Numbered from the stretch's first letter, positions 21,296-30,855 are shown. The stretch: DNA of 64,000 nt from Palaemon carinicauda (GCF_036898095.1 NC_090746.1:101822958-101886957); one strand, 5' to 3'. Notes: generated by a model not told the origin, from the letters alone. Numbers and translations are program-made.

Positions 21296-21472
21296 TTTTC
21301 AATATTAAACTTACCCGATAATCATGTAGCTGTCAACTCCGTTGCCCGACAGAATTCTATGGAGGGATACGCCAGCTATCACAATACTAGAAGGGGGTGT
21401 ACTCACCAGCGCCACCTGTGGCCAGGTACTATAGTACTTCTTGTTGACACCTCCTCAATTTTTCCTCTGTCG
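21296..21472 (+). repeat. DIRS B left inverted terminal repeat
   Basis: Starts TTTTCAATATTAAACTTACC and matches the left end of element A, with an inverted counterpart at 27858-28018. Confidence 0.9.
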
Positions 21473-21676
21473 TGCTTCCGGCAAGACGTTCTGGGATACG
21501 CTTATGATCTTGGAGTATTTCACGGCTTTTGGTGAAGTATTTCTCTCAGATTTCGGCTGTCGCTTTACTGGAAAACTTCTATATTAGCTTAGATAGCTAT
21601 TATTTAGTCCTGATTAACGGTTAACGATCTTTTGCTTGATTTGGAATCCCCACTTGGCTAACTCTTTTGATTCAAG

Positions 21677-24367
21677 ATGTCTGACATTTCACAAGCCCCC
21701 ACCCATAGACGATGTAGGTCTTGTAATAGGCGTATTCCGAAGGCCTCGGTAGATCCTCACACCGCTTGTTCTGACTGTAGGGAAAGGCCCTGTCAGTTAG
21801 AAGATCGATGTGAGGAATGCGCCGGACTTTCGGAACTTGATTTTGTCCGTCTTCTTAAGTATTCAACCAAGTTAGAGAGAGAGAGAGTTAGGAGGAGTTC
21901 TTCTCACTCTTCACTTTTTTCCTCACCTCATGATCCCCTACCTTTTCCTCCCCCTGTAGTGGCTACCCCCGAACCTACTATTTGCCCTCAACCTGATATG
22001 TCTGTTGTTTTGCGTGCCATTCAGGCTTTAGGTGACAAAGTAGAGTCAGTGGTTAGTGATCACAAGTCTCTTATGGCCGAAGTCAAGGAACTTAAGGTCA
22101 AGAGTGCAGTGGGTGGTATTAGTGCCAGTGCTGTGACGAGTGCTAGTGTCAGTGCAGTGCCAAGTGCTAGTGTCAGTGTCAGTGTGGTGCGTGAGGATAC
22201 TTCTGTGCGTGCCAGTCGTCCTCCCAGTCCGGGACCTCTTGCAAGCTCCCAAGCCCAGGGGAGAAGCAATGTCGAAGGGCAAAAGGGTTCGGCAGGCCTT
22301 GATCGGCGCACAGAAGTATCCTCGGTGGTTGCGGGCGTGTCTTCCAGAGACCGTCACTCCCACCTGCAGACGATTGAGCCCGTCTTTTACTCGTCTGCTG
22401 ATCAATTGTCAGGGAAGAAACGTTGGACTCAGGTCTCAAGACCACTCAAACGCAGAGTCCAGACCTCAAGAGCTCAACCTGGCTGCAGTCATTGGATCAG
22501 CTCTGACTCGCCGCAGTCATCAGTTGAATGCACTCCTCCTAAGAGGAGTAAGGTGGTGCCGCAACAGATCTCTGCTGTTAAGGCTTTACCTCAGCAGACC
22601 TTAGTGTCTGCCGACCCCAAGTTGACTCTACTGCAGTCCATGCAGTCACAACTTGCGGTCTTGATGCGTGAGTGTCAGGCTGAGAAGGTTACACCTCCTC
22701 CTGCGATCGCTCCGCCTAACCGCAGTACTGCCTGCCAGGCGTACGATGTTGAGGCTCCTCAGGATACCTTACCACGCTCTGAGTTTACTGTTTCCAGTGG
22801 TGTGCAGCTCCCTCCGCCTTCCTTAAGGCAACCTCAGCAATGGGAACAGGAAGCTTATACCTTACTTCCTCTGCTTCCACTTGCAGTTCCACCAGTGAGG
22901 CAACACTCTCTTGAGGTACAACAACCTCTCCCATCCATGAGTCAGACTCCTCAGCTCTCGCTGCAGCGAGCTCAACCCTCCTCAAGGCAAGCACCTCAAC
23001 ACCTTAGCCTTGCGCCTCAGGAACCTCAACTCGCGGGACAATTACTGCGTTCTGCGCAGCCACTACCTCATCGCTCACAGCTCACACCTCAGGAACCTCA
23101 ACTCGTTCCTCAGGAACCTGCTACTGCGCATCCACCAACCACTCAGCAAGCGCAACTCTTGAGTTCAGACACTCATGCCAGGAGTCAGCCTCCTCCACCC
23201 ATGCGCCTACCTTCTGCTACTTCTTTTGATCAGCCTTTGCAGCCTGAGCCTCAGGTGTTCCCTCAACAGAGTCTTGAGGAGGAAACCACAAGTATTGTTG
23301 TTCCAGCTCGTGCTGATTCTGCTGTTCAGCATACCTTACCGATCTCTTCGCTACACTCTGGTGATGAGGTGTCTGATGATGAGGCTGCACACCTGGATCC
23401 CTCATCAGACGTGGATGAATCCAAGTCTTCTCCACCTCCTATTGACTTTCGTAAGGTCTTGGCTCTTTTTAGAGAGGTATACCCAGACCACTTTGTCTCT
23501 GCTATCCCCCGCTCTCCGCCATCTGAGTTTTCGCTGGGCATGCAGCCAGCTAAGTCTACATATACTAAGCTCGTCTTAGCAAGGTCCTCTAAGAGAGCGT
23601 TAAGGATTTTAGGGGAGTGGTTGCAGTCTAAGCAACAACTTGGAAAGACTTCGTTCATGTTTCCTCCGACTAAGCTCACTTCTAAAGCGGGCGTTTGGTA
23701 TGCCACAGGAGAGGAACCAGGCTTGGGAGTACCTGCCTCTGCCCAGGCTGACTTCTCAAGTCTGGTAGACTCTCCTCGTAGAACAGCAATGAGGGGCTCT
23801 AAGGTTTGCTGGACCTTCTCAGACCTTGATCACCTCCTGAAGGGTGTTTTTAGAGCATTTGAGATGTTCAACTTCCTAGACTGGTGCCTGGGGGCCCTCA
23901 GCAAGAAGACCTCCCCTGCGGACAAGGATTCTGCCATGCTCTTAATGTCCTGCATGGATAAGGCCATTAGGGATGGATCTGGCGAGCTTGCATCGATGTT
24001 TGTGTCAGGGGTTCTTAAGAAAAGGGAGCAGCTTTGTACCTTCCTTTCCTCCAGCATCACACCTTGTCAAAGGTCTCAACTCCTTTTCGCTCCGCTCTCG
24101 AAGTTCCTTTTTCCCGAAGAGCTTGTTAAGGACTTGTCTGCTGCCCTGATACAAAAGGACACACATGATCTTGTGGCCTCATCGGCTCGTAAGACTAAGG
24201 TTGCTACCTCAGTCCCCAGGACTTATCGCACCCCAGTGGCTGATACTCCTGCTACGAGGTTCATTCCGCCCTTTCGTGGTAGAGCCCCCAGCCGAGGAAG
24301 CTCCCGTCCAGACTCTTCCAGGAGCAAGTCTAGGAAAAGTTCCAAGGCTTCTAAAGGAAAAAACTGA
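21677..24367 (+). CDS. DIRS B Gag-like ORF1 protein, 896 aa
   Basis: Orthologous to the element A Gag along its whole length. The N-terminal Cys-rich motif is C13-x2-C16, H28, C31-x2-C34, C39, C45-x2-C48, in line with zinc-binding motifs seen at the start of other DIRS ORF1 proteins. Then follow an Arg/Ser-rich stretch, a heptad-like segment near MSVVLRAIQALGDKVESVV, a long Pro/Gln/Ser-rich region, and the conserved C-terminal part with DFRKVLALFREVYPDHFVS, FNFLDWCLGALSKK and FIPPFRGRAPSRGSS, ending in a Lys/Ser-rich basic tail. Molecular function is inferred from position (RNA/cDNA packaging). The final ~92 bp overlap ORF2 in the +1 frame. Confidence 0.9.
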   Translation: MSDISQAPTHRRCRSCNRRIPKASVDPHTACSDCRERPCQLEDRCEECAGLSELDFVRLLKYSTKLERERVRRSSSHSSLFSSPHDPLPFPPPVVATPEPTICPQPDMSVVLRAIQALGDKVESVVSDHKSLMAEVKELKVKSAVGGISASAVTSASVSAVPSASVSVSVVREDTSVRASRPPSPGPLASSQAQGRSNVEGQKGSAGLDRRTEVSSVVAGVSSRDRHSHLQTIEPVFYSSADQLSGKKRWTQVSRPLKRRVQTSRAQPGCSHWISSDSPQSSVECTPPKRSKVVPQQISAVKALPQQTLVSADPKLTLLQSMQSQLAVLMRECQAEKVTPPPAIAPPNRSTACQAYDVEAPQDTLPRSEFTVSSGVQLPPPSLRQPQQWEQEAYTLLPLLPLAVPPVRQHSLEVQQPLPSMSQTPQLSLQRAQPSSRQAPQHLSLAPQEPQLAGQLLRSAQPLPHRSQLTPQEPQLVPQEPATAHPPTTQQAQLLSSDTHARSQPPPPMRLPSATSFDQPLQPEPQVFPQQSLEEETTSIVVPARADSAVQHTLPISSLHSGDEVSDDEAAHLDPSSDVDESKSSPPPIDFRKVLALFREVYPDHFVSAIPRSPPSEFSLGMQPAKSTYTKLVLARSSKRALRILGEWLQSKQQLGKTSFMFPPTKLTSKAGVWYATGEEPGLGVPASAQADFSSLVDSPRRTAMRGSKVCWTFSDLDHLLKGVFRAFEMFNFLDWCLGALSKKTSPADKDSAMLLMSCMDKAIRDGSGELASMFVSGVLKKREQLCTFLSSSITPCQRSQLLFAPLSKFLFPEELVKDLSAALIQKDTHDLVASSARKTKVATSVPRTYRTPVADTPATRFIPPFRGRAPSRGSSRPDSSRSKSRKSSKASKGKN

Positions 24368-26426
24368 CTCTCCGCATCTCCAGACAGCAGTAGGAGCCAG
24401 ACTCAAGTTCTTCTGGCAAGCCTGGGAAAAGAGAGGTGCAGACGCCCAGTCTGTCAGTTGGCTGAGGGAGGGTTACAGGATACCATTCTGCCGCAAACCC
24501 CCTCTGACCACATCTCCCATCAACCTCTCTCCCAACTACAAAGAAGAGGACAAGAGGCTAGCGTTGCACCAGGAGGTGTCGCTCCTTGTACAGAAGAAGG
24601 CAGTGGTTATAGTCCGGGACCATCAATCCCCGGGCTTCTACAACCGTCTCTTTCTGGTGGCCAAGAAGACAGGAGGTTGGAGACCGGTGCTGGACGTCAG
24701 CGCGCTCAATGCGTATGTCACCAAGCAGACGTTCACGATGGAGACGACGAAGTCGGTCCTAGCAGCGGTCAGGCAGGAGGACTGGATGGTCTCGTTGGAC
24801 CTGAAAGATGCCTACTTTCACGTTCCTATTCATCCAGACTCCCAACCTTTCCTGAGATTCGTTTTTGGAAAGGTTGTCTACCAATTCCAAGCCCTGTGTT
24901 TTGGCCTAAGCACAGCTCCTATGGTGTTTACGCATCTGATGAGGAATATAGCAAAATTCCTCCACTTATCGGACATCAGAGCCTCCCTTTACTTAGACGA
25001 CTGGCTGTTGAGAGCCTCCACGAGTCGTCGCTGTCTGGAGAGTCTCAACTGGACTTTGGACTTAATCAAAGAACTGGGTCTGTTAGTCAACCTAGAAAAG
25101 TCTCAGCTCATTCCCTCCCAATCCATTGTGTACCTGGGAATGGAGATTCGGAGTCAGGATTTTCGGGCTTTTCCATCGGCCCCAAGGATAAGCCAAGCCC
25201 TAGATTGCATCATGAGCATGCTGAAGAGGAGCAGTTGCTCGGTGAGACAGTGGATGAGTCTCACAGGGACCCTTTCATCGCTGGCCCTGTTCGTCGAGCT
25301 AGGGAGACTCCACCTCCGCCCTCTTCAATTCCATCTTGCAGCTCATTGGGACAAGGGTTTGACTCTCGAAGCAGTCTCTATCCCAGTCACCAAAGAGATG
25401 AAGACCACTCTCTTGTGGTGGAAGACCAATCTCCTTCTCAGGGAGGGCCTATCGTTGGCCATTCAGACCCCCAATCTTCATCTCTTCTCAGATGCATCGG
25501 ACTCGGGCTGGGGCGCGACCTTGAACGGACAGGAGTGCTCGGGAACGTGGAACGAGGAACAGGGAACGCTCCACATCAACTGCAAGGAGCTACTAGCAGT
25601 TCATTTAGCCCTGTTGAACTTCAAGTCCCTCCTGCTAGGCAAGGTGGTGGAGGTGAACTCTGACAACACCACAGCCTTGGCTTACATCTCCAAGCAAGGA
25701 GGGACCCATTCGAGGAGCCTATACGAGATCGCAAGGGACCTCCTCATTTGGTCAAGAAGTCAAAACCTCACGTTAGTCACGAGGTTCATTCAGGGCAACA
25801 TGAACGTCTCAGCAGATCGCCTAAGCAGAAGGGATCAGGTCATTCCCACGGAATGGACCCTCCACAAGAGTGTGTGCAACAGACTTTGGACCTTGTGGGG
25901 TCAGCCTACCATAGATCTGTTTGCCACCTCCATGACCAAGAGACTTCCGCTGTACTGTTCCCCAGTTCCAGACCCAGCAGCAGTTCATGTGGATGCTTTT
26001 CTGCTGAACTGGTCCCATCTCGACCTTTACGCATTTCCACCGTTCAAGATAATAAACAAAGTCCTTCAGAAGTTCATCTCGCACGAAGGGACACGGCTGA
26101 CGCTGGTTGCTCCCCTTTGGCCTGCAAGAGAATGGTTCACAGAGGTACTTCAATGGCTGGTCGACGTCCCCAGGACTCTCCCTCTAAGAGTGGACCTTCT
26201 ACGTCAACCTCACGTAGACAGGTTGCACCCAAACCTCCACGCTCTTCGGCTGACTGCCTTCAGACTGTCGAAAGATTCGCTAGAGCTAGAGGCTTTTCGA
26301 AGGAGGCAGCCAGCGCGATTGCCAGAGCAAGAAGGGTTTCCACTCGTAGAGTCTACCAATCTAAGTGGGAAGTCTTCCGGAGCTGGTGTAGAGCCAATGC
26401 AGTATCCTCTACCAATACCTCTGTGA
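24165..26426 (+). CDS. DIRS B RT/RNase H/MT-like polyprotein
   Basis: Copies element RNA into cDNA. RT: motif A LDLKDAYFHV (D212, D215), motif B CFGLSTAPMVF, motif C YLDDW (D278, D279). RNase H: D443 in FSDASDSGWG, E475 in INCKELLAVH, D500 in VNSDNTTALAY, D551 in NVSADRLSR. The tail (about 575-680) has DLFAT, then LYAFPPF in place of the NPPY-like box, then LTLVAPLWPAREW; it resembles the Dam-like methyltransferase region described for DIRS1. An in-frame ATG exists at 24165, but conservation with A, D and E begins only at the GTG-GTA-GAG at 24276 (VEPPAEE), inside Gag, so frameshifted or GTG-initiated [11 protein letters not shown] is more likely. The end overlaps YR by 274 bp. No stops. Confidence 0.93.
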   Translation: MILWPHRLVRLRLLPQSPGLIAPQWLILLLRGSFRPFVVEPPAEEAPVQTLPGASLGKVPRLLKEKTDSPHLQTAVGARLKFFWQAWEKRGADAQSVSWLREGYRIPFCRKPPLTTSPINLSPNYKEEDKRLALHQEVSLLVQKKAVVIVRDHQSPGFYNRLFLVAKKTGGWRPVLDVSALNAYVTKQTFTMETTKSVLAAVRQEDWMVSLDLKDAYFHVPIHPDSQPFLRFVFGKVVYQFQALCFGLSTAPMVFTHLMRNIAKFLHLSDIRASLYLDDWLLRASTSRRCLESLNWTLDLIKELGLLVNLEKSQLIPSQSIVYLGMEIRSQDFRAFPSAPRISQALDCIMSMLKRSSCSVRQWMSLTGTLSSLALFVELGRLHLRPLQFHLAAHWDKGLTLEAVSIPVTKEMKTTLLWWKTNLLLREGLSLAIQTPNLHLFSDASDSGWGATLNGQECSGTWNEEQGTLHINCKELLAVHLALLNFKSLLLGKVVEVNSDNTTALAYISKQGGTHSRSLYEIARDLLIWSRSQNLTLVTRFIQGNMNVSADRLSRRDQVIPTEWTLHKSVCNRLWTLWGQPTIDLFATSMTKRLPLYCSPVPDPAAVHVDAFLLNWSHLDLYAFPPFKIINKVLQKFISHEGTRLTLVAPLWPAREWFTEVLQWLVDVPRTLPLRVDLLRQPHVDRLHPNLHALRLTAFRLSKDSLELEAFRRRQPARLPEQEGFPLVESTNLSGKSSGAGVEPMQYPLPIPL

Positions 26427-27325
26427 CCCAAATAGCTGACTTCCTATTACATCTTAGGAATGAGAGATCCCTTTCAGCCCCTACGATTAAAGGGTACAGG
26501 AGTATGTTGGCTTCAGTTCTCCGCCACAGAGGTTTGGACCTTTCTTCCAACAAGGACCTTCAAGACATCCTTAAGTCTTTTGAGACTTCTAAAGAGCGTC
26601 GTCTACCCACTCCAGGCTGGAACCTAGACGTAGTCTTAAGGTTCCTTATGTCCCCTAGGTTCGAACCTCTCCAGTCAGCTTCCTTCAAGGACCTTACCCT
26701 CAAGACTCTTTTTCTCGTCTGCCTTGCAACAGCTAAAAGAGTCAGTGAGGTTCATGCCTTCAGCAAGAACATTGGTTTCACGACCGAATCTGCAACATGT
26801 TCTTTACAGCTCGGATTCTTAGCTAAGAATGAACTTCCTTCGCGTCCTTGGCCTAGATCGTTTGAAATACCTAGCCTCTCCAACATGGTAGGTAACGAGC
26901 TAGAGAGAGTTCTTTGCCCTGTCAGAGCTCTCAAGTATTATCTTAATAGGTCTAAACCTATTCGAGGACAGTCAGAAGCCTTATGGTGTGCCATCAAGAA
27001 ACCTTCGAGGCCCATGTCCAAGAACGGGGTTTCGTATTATATAAGGCTTCTGATTAGAGAAGCCCATTCTCACTTAAAGGAGGAAGACCTTGCTTTGCTG
27101 AAGGTAAGGACCCACGAAGTAAGAGCCGTAGCTACTTCGATGGCCTTTAATAAAAACCGTTCTCTGCAGAGCATAATGGATGCAACCTATTGGAGGAGCA
27201 AGTCAGTGTTTGCATCATTTTATCTTAAAGATGTCCAGTCTCTTTACGAGAACTGCTACACCCTGGGACCATTCGTAGCAGCGAATGCAGTAGTAGGTGA
27301 GGGCTCAGCCACTACATTCCCTTAA
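26153..27325 (+). CDS. DIRS B tyrosine recombinase, 390 aa
   Basis: Catalyses integration of the circular intermediate. The start Met at 26153 is chosen because it is conserved at the same spot in A, D and E, although the frame is open back to 25748. Counted from that upstream codon, the catalytic set is R331 (TAKRVSEVHAF), H456 and R459 (RTHEVRA), W482 (TYWRSKS) and Y492 (ASFYLKD), the classical R-HxxR-W-Y pattern of tyrosine recombinases. The N-terminal half has a phage-integrase-like core-binding region (QSKWEVFRSWC, IKGYRSMLASVL). Complete; the stop is followed by about 400 bp of non-coding 3' sequence before the ICR. Confidence 0.93.
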   Translation: MAGRRPQDSPSKSGPSTSTSRRQVAPKPPRSSADCLQTVERFARARGFSKEAASAIARARRVSTRRVYQSKWEVFRSWCRANAVSSTNTSVTQIADFLLHLRNERSLSAPTIKGYRSMLASVLRHRGLDLSSNKDLQDILKSFETSKERRLPTPGWNLDVVLRFLMSPRFEPLQSASFKDLTLKTLFLVCLATAKRVSEVHAFSKNIGFTTESATCSLQLGFLAKNELPSRPWPRSFEIPSLSNMVGNELERVLCPVRALKYYLNRSKPIRGQSEALWCAIKKPSRPMSKNGVSYYIRLLIREAHSHLKEEDLALLKVRTHEVRAVATSMAFNKNRSLQSIMDATYWRSKSVFASFYLKDVQSLYENCYTLGPFVAANAVVGEGSATTFP

Positions 27326-27722
27326 TCCCATAACCTTTTTTAACCTTTCTCTTGAATGCTTTTATTGTTGTTTTTATGGTTGTTACGGTAGGCTAAGAAG
27401 CCTTCCGCATCCTTTTGATTTGGCGGGTGGTCAATTCATTCTTGAGAAGCGCCTGGGTTAGAGGTTGTGTAGAGGTCCTTTAGTAGGGGTTGCAGCCCTA
27501 TATACTTTAGCACCTTTGAGTTGATTCAGCCTCCAAGAGGAACGCTGCGCTCAGTAAGGAAGACGAACTTAAAAAAGAGGCAGAGTAACGGTTCAAGTCG
27601 ACTTCCTTACCAGGTACTTATTATTTCATTGTTATTTGAGATAACTGTTATATGAAATATGGGATACTTAGCTATCCTTTAATCTTGTACACTGGTTTTC
27701 ACCCACCCCCCTGGGTGTGAAT

Positions 27723-27812
27723 CAGCTACATGATTATCGGGTAAGTTTAATATTGAAAAATGTTATTTTTATTAGTAAAATAAATTTTTGAATATACTTA
27801 CCCGATAATCAT
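27723..27812 (+). repeat. DIRS B internal complementary region
   Basis: CAGCTACATGATTATCGGG...AATATTGAAAA is complementary to the left end, and ATGTTATTTTTATTAGTAAA...CCCGATAATCATG is complementary to the right end, as in element A. Confidence 0.92.
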
Positions 27813-27857
27813 GATTTAATTGACCCTCCCTTCCTCCCCATAGAGAACCAGTGGACC

Positions 27858-28056
27858 GAGGAAAAATTGAGGAGGTGTCAACAAGAAGTACTATAGTACC
27901 TGGCCACAGGTGGCGCTGGTGAGTACACCCCCTTCTAGTATTGTGATAGCAGGCGTATCCCTCCATAGAATTCTGTCGGGCAACGGAGTTGACAGCTACA
28001 TGATTATCGGGTAAGTATATTCAAAAATTTATTTTACTAATAAAAATAACATTTTT
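27858..28056 (+). repeat. DIRS B right inverted terminal repeat with extension
   Basis: Inverse of 21296-21472 plus the ~40-bp terminal extension ending AATAACAT at a T run. The flank begins TTTTCAACAT, similar to the element's own left tip (TTTTCAATAT). Confidence 0.88.
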
Positions 28057-28403
28057 CAACATTTTACGGCCAAGTGTTGATTAAACCAAGTTTTTGGAGA
28101 AAAAGTAACATAACATCAAGAGAGTATAGAAATAATTAATCTTATTAAAATATTTTTTTTTCATTATAATTGTAAATTGTCTCACAATCATTTGTTACTA
28201 GACACCAAAAATTTCCGTTAATGTAAATATACAGAAGTACCAGTATAACATTGAGTTTTTGTCCTTTTATATATTCAGCTTAAACATATACAACTTTTAA
28301 ATTAAACACCAGTGTTTTGTATAGAGCGAGAATTTTTATTTAGTTGGTCAGGTTATTTTTTTTTTAACTTCTAAAATTTTCTAATGTATTTTTGTTTTTG
28401 CAG

Positions 28404-28493
28404 ATTGTCTTTGAAATTGAACAGCCAGAGGAGCATTACCACATACCACTGCTTTTAAGTCCATATGGTTACAGTACATACAGGGGTAGCTAA
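28404..28493 (+). CDS. urah: 5-hydroxyisourate hydrolase, coding exon 3 and stop
   Basis: Begins after TTTGCAG (28397-28403) in phase 0 and encodes residues 86-114: [20 protein letters not shown] and then YGYSTYRGS, stop TAA at 28491-28493. His98 in [19 protein letters not shown] and the terminal tetrapeptide YRGS are the signature that separates HIU hydrolases from transthyretins. With His9 and Arg47 the catalytic set is complete, so the spliced protein should be active. No peroxisomal SKL-type end is present after YRGS. Confidence 0.96.
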   Translation: MVFEIEQPEEHYHIPLLLSPYGYSTYRGS

Positions 28494-28542
28494 AGAGTTA
28501 GCTCTAGTCAGTATGCCTATTAGTCTTCAATATTTTCTAATG

Positions 28543-28548
28543 AATAAA
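28543..28548 (+). other. Poly(A) signal of HIU hydrolase
   Basis: AATAAA 50 bp after the stop codon, the first canonical signal in the 3' UTR. Confidence 0.7.
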
Positions 28549-28559
28549 AACTACTTTGA

Positions 28560-30532
28560 GGTAAAGTTATGCCAATCCTAGTTTATTCCATTACATTGTT
28601 CCCAAGAGGAAAATTTTGTAAATTGTTAAATATCATCCTTTCTGGGGATATAATCATATTTGATATTAAAAATCAGAAAATTAATTTTTTGTCAAGTGAT
28701 AAATATGCTGTGAAATTATTATACTCCATTTATATTGTTTAGATATATTTCCTTAATTGAAATGATTGTGTAGACCTTTTGAGTATATAATTGTACTCGA
28801 GTATTACATTTAAGGCGGCTATGGATGGGTATATTTCTGAAACAAAAATTTTCTCAAGTTGTAAAGTTGATAAGTACTGTATTCCTTTTTGTACTATTAA
28901 TACAGATATGATCATGTATTGTTCATAAGAGTAAACTAATTTAGTTTCGAAAAACATTATCAGGTAATGAAAGATATTGACTAGCATATACTGTACAGAA
29001 AGATAATAGGGAACATGCATTAAAACAAAACAAAAGATTAAAAAAGAGGATTACTGTATAAAGAAGGAATAGAATAAAACAGGAATTCTATGGGCTTCCC
29101 TAATATTTTTTCTCGGATAAAGGTTTTATGGGATATCAATATCAGTTTAGTTTATGTAACTATATTAACAATAGGTTAATAACCAGAATTTACGTACAGG
29201 GCAAGAAAAAGGTTATAATCAAATTACAAGTTAATGTCAAGCAAGTCATTGGCTTTTAATGGATTTTGAACCCATTTGTATGCATTGAGCCAATCCCTCC
29301 AAAATTTGTCACTTTCTCATTCTTGTAATAAGGTTTCTAGTATAGTCTTAAGATAATCAGATATTCTAATATAGAAATATTTGTAACAAACTCATAGAAT
29401 TTATATTTTTGAAATAGAAAGGGTTTAATACTCCGCTGAAGTATCGTTTAGTCACATGTCTTGCTTTGTGTTAACATGCTTCTTGCAGCTTCTCTTATAT
29501 TTTCACACTGTTAATTTTTACCTTTTCTAAAATAATAATTCTGTTAGACCACCCCAGTGAGAATTTAAAAACTGACATGGTTGTCTTGTTTAATTATAGA
29601 GCATTGAAAAAAGTAATATTTAAGGGCATTTATACAATATATTTTTATACACTGGTGCTAAATGGTGCTTTAAAGATTTACCTACAATGGTGATGGTTTA
29701 TATTTTCTATTACATTCCATATTTTCTAATACATTCCAATAATCTCAAACAGGACTTTTCATAAGTAAAAATCTTAGCAATGCATAGTTTTTCTTTTGAA
29801 CTAACCCGTTTAAATGTTGCAATCTTTAATTTTCCATTTTTGTCAATTTGTATATGGCTGCTTAATTAAAACATGGATGGAACCTCTCAAGCAGCCTTTC
29901 ATCATGGGTTTAAGACTTAAGAAATGTTCTACAAGATTACTCTGTCCTTTGGTTTGCTATGACCATTGAAACCAACCCTTGTCTTGTCCATTTTATAGTG
30001 TGCTTTAGTATTTGGTCAAATTAGGTAACACTCTTACTGTATTTCTTTAAAAAGTGTCACTCCAAAAGTCTCTTTTTAACAGCTGTAGCCACACACTGTC
30101 TTGTGTCGGGGATTGTATTGAAATTTAGATAATTGTTGTTAGAAATGCAAAATCCTCATTTACGGAAAATATGATCTTATGGTTCAAATAAAAGTTCAAA
30201 GAGCAAACTGAAACTTGCTTTTATTTTAGGGGAAAATCCAGAAGATTATGAAGTGATGGCAGGGATGATGACAACACAGAGCTTAAAGACTAATGTTATA
30301 CCTCTTTAGATTTTGTTCAATCTAATTAGGCCAGTGAGTCTTTGATTAAAGGCATTAATTCTGAACTAACCTGCCTTATTTTTAACCCTAACCCAACTTC
30401 TCAAGTTGGGTCTACAGCTTTGTGTTCCATTCAATACAGGTAATGGTTTTATTGGTGCACAGTGCAACAGAGATTTGAGATAATCAGAGCTTTTAATTCT
30501 TTTATTTACTTGATGTGCTAAGAAAAATGTTA
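28560..30532. other. Intergenic AT-rich spacer
   Basis: No gene, RNA or repeat that I recognise between the end of the HIU hydrolase gene and DIRS C. Short frames here have no motifs. Confidence 0.45.
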
Positions 30533-30722
30533 TTTTTATTAGTAAAATAAATTTTTGAATATACTTACCCGATAATCATGTAGCTGTCAACTCCGTTGCC
30601 CGACAGAATTCTATGGAGGGATACGCCAGCTATCACAATACTAGAAGGGGGTGTACTTACCAGCGCCACCTGTGGCCAGGTACTCAAGTACTTCTTGTTG
30701 ACACCTCCTCAATTATTCCTCG
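30533..30722 (-). repeat. DIRS C right inverted terminal repeat
   Basis: On the + strand it starts AAAAATGTTATTTTTATTAG and continues through the CCCGATAATCATGTAGCTG core. It corresponds to 12758-12955 of element A. Confidence 0.88.
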
Positions 30723-30764
30723 GTCCACTGGTTCTCTATGGGGAGGAAGGGAGGGTCGATTAAA

Positions 30765-30855
30765 TCATGATTATCGGGTAAGTATATTCAAAAATTTATT
30801 TTACTTATAAAAATAACATTTTTCAATATTAAACTTACCCGATAATCATGTAGCT
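30765..30855 (-). repeat. DIRS C internal complementary region
   Basis: On the + strand CATGATTATCGGGTAAGTAT...AATAACATT joins TTTCAATATTAAACTTACCC...ATGTAGCTG, the same right-end/left-end junction as in A and B. Confidence 0.88.

Larger units (their letters stand above)
21296..28056 (+). mobile_element. DIRS-like YR retrotransposon, element B (all frames open)
   Basis: About 6.76 kb in intron 2 of the HIU hydrolase gene, sense orientation. Left repeat 21296-21472, Gag-like 21677-24367, RT/RH/MT-like 24165-26426, YR 26153-27325, ICR 27723-27812, right repeat 27858-28056. All three genes read through without a stop or frameshift, and every catalytic residue I can check is present. It has the same repeat type and layout as elements A and C. 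It is the best candidate in the window for an autonomous, recently active element. Confidence 0.95.

Noticed and set aside
25748..26152. The first 135 codons of the long YR frames (also 10649-11053 and 39055-39459)
   Set aside because: They lie in the RNase H/tail coding region out of phase; the conserved Met downstream is the better start.
30533..30830. A stand-alone ~300-bp MITE with inverted ends
   Set aside because: The same arrangement ends elements A and B; it is the ICR plus right terminal repeat of DIRS C.
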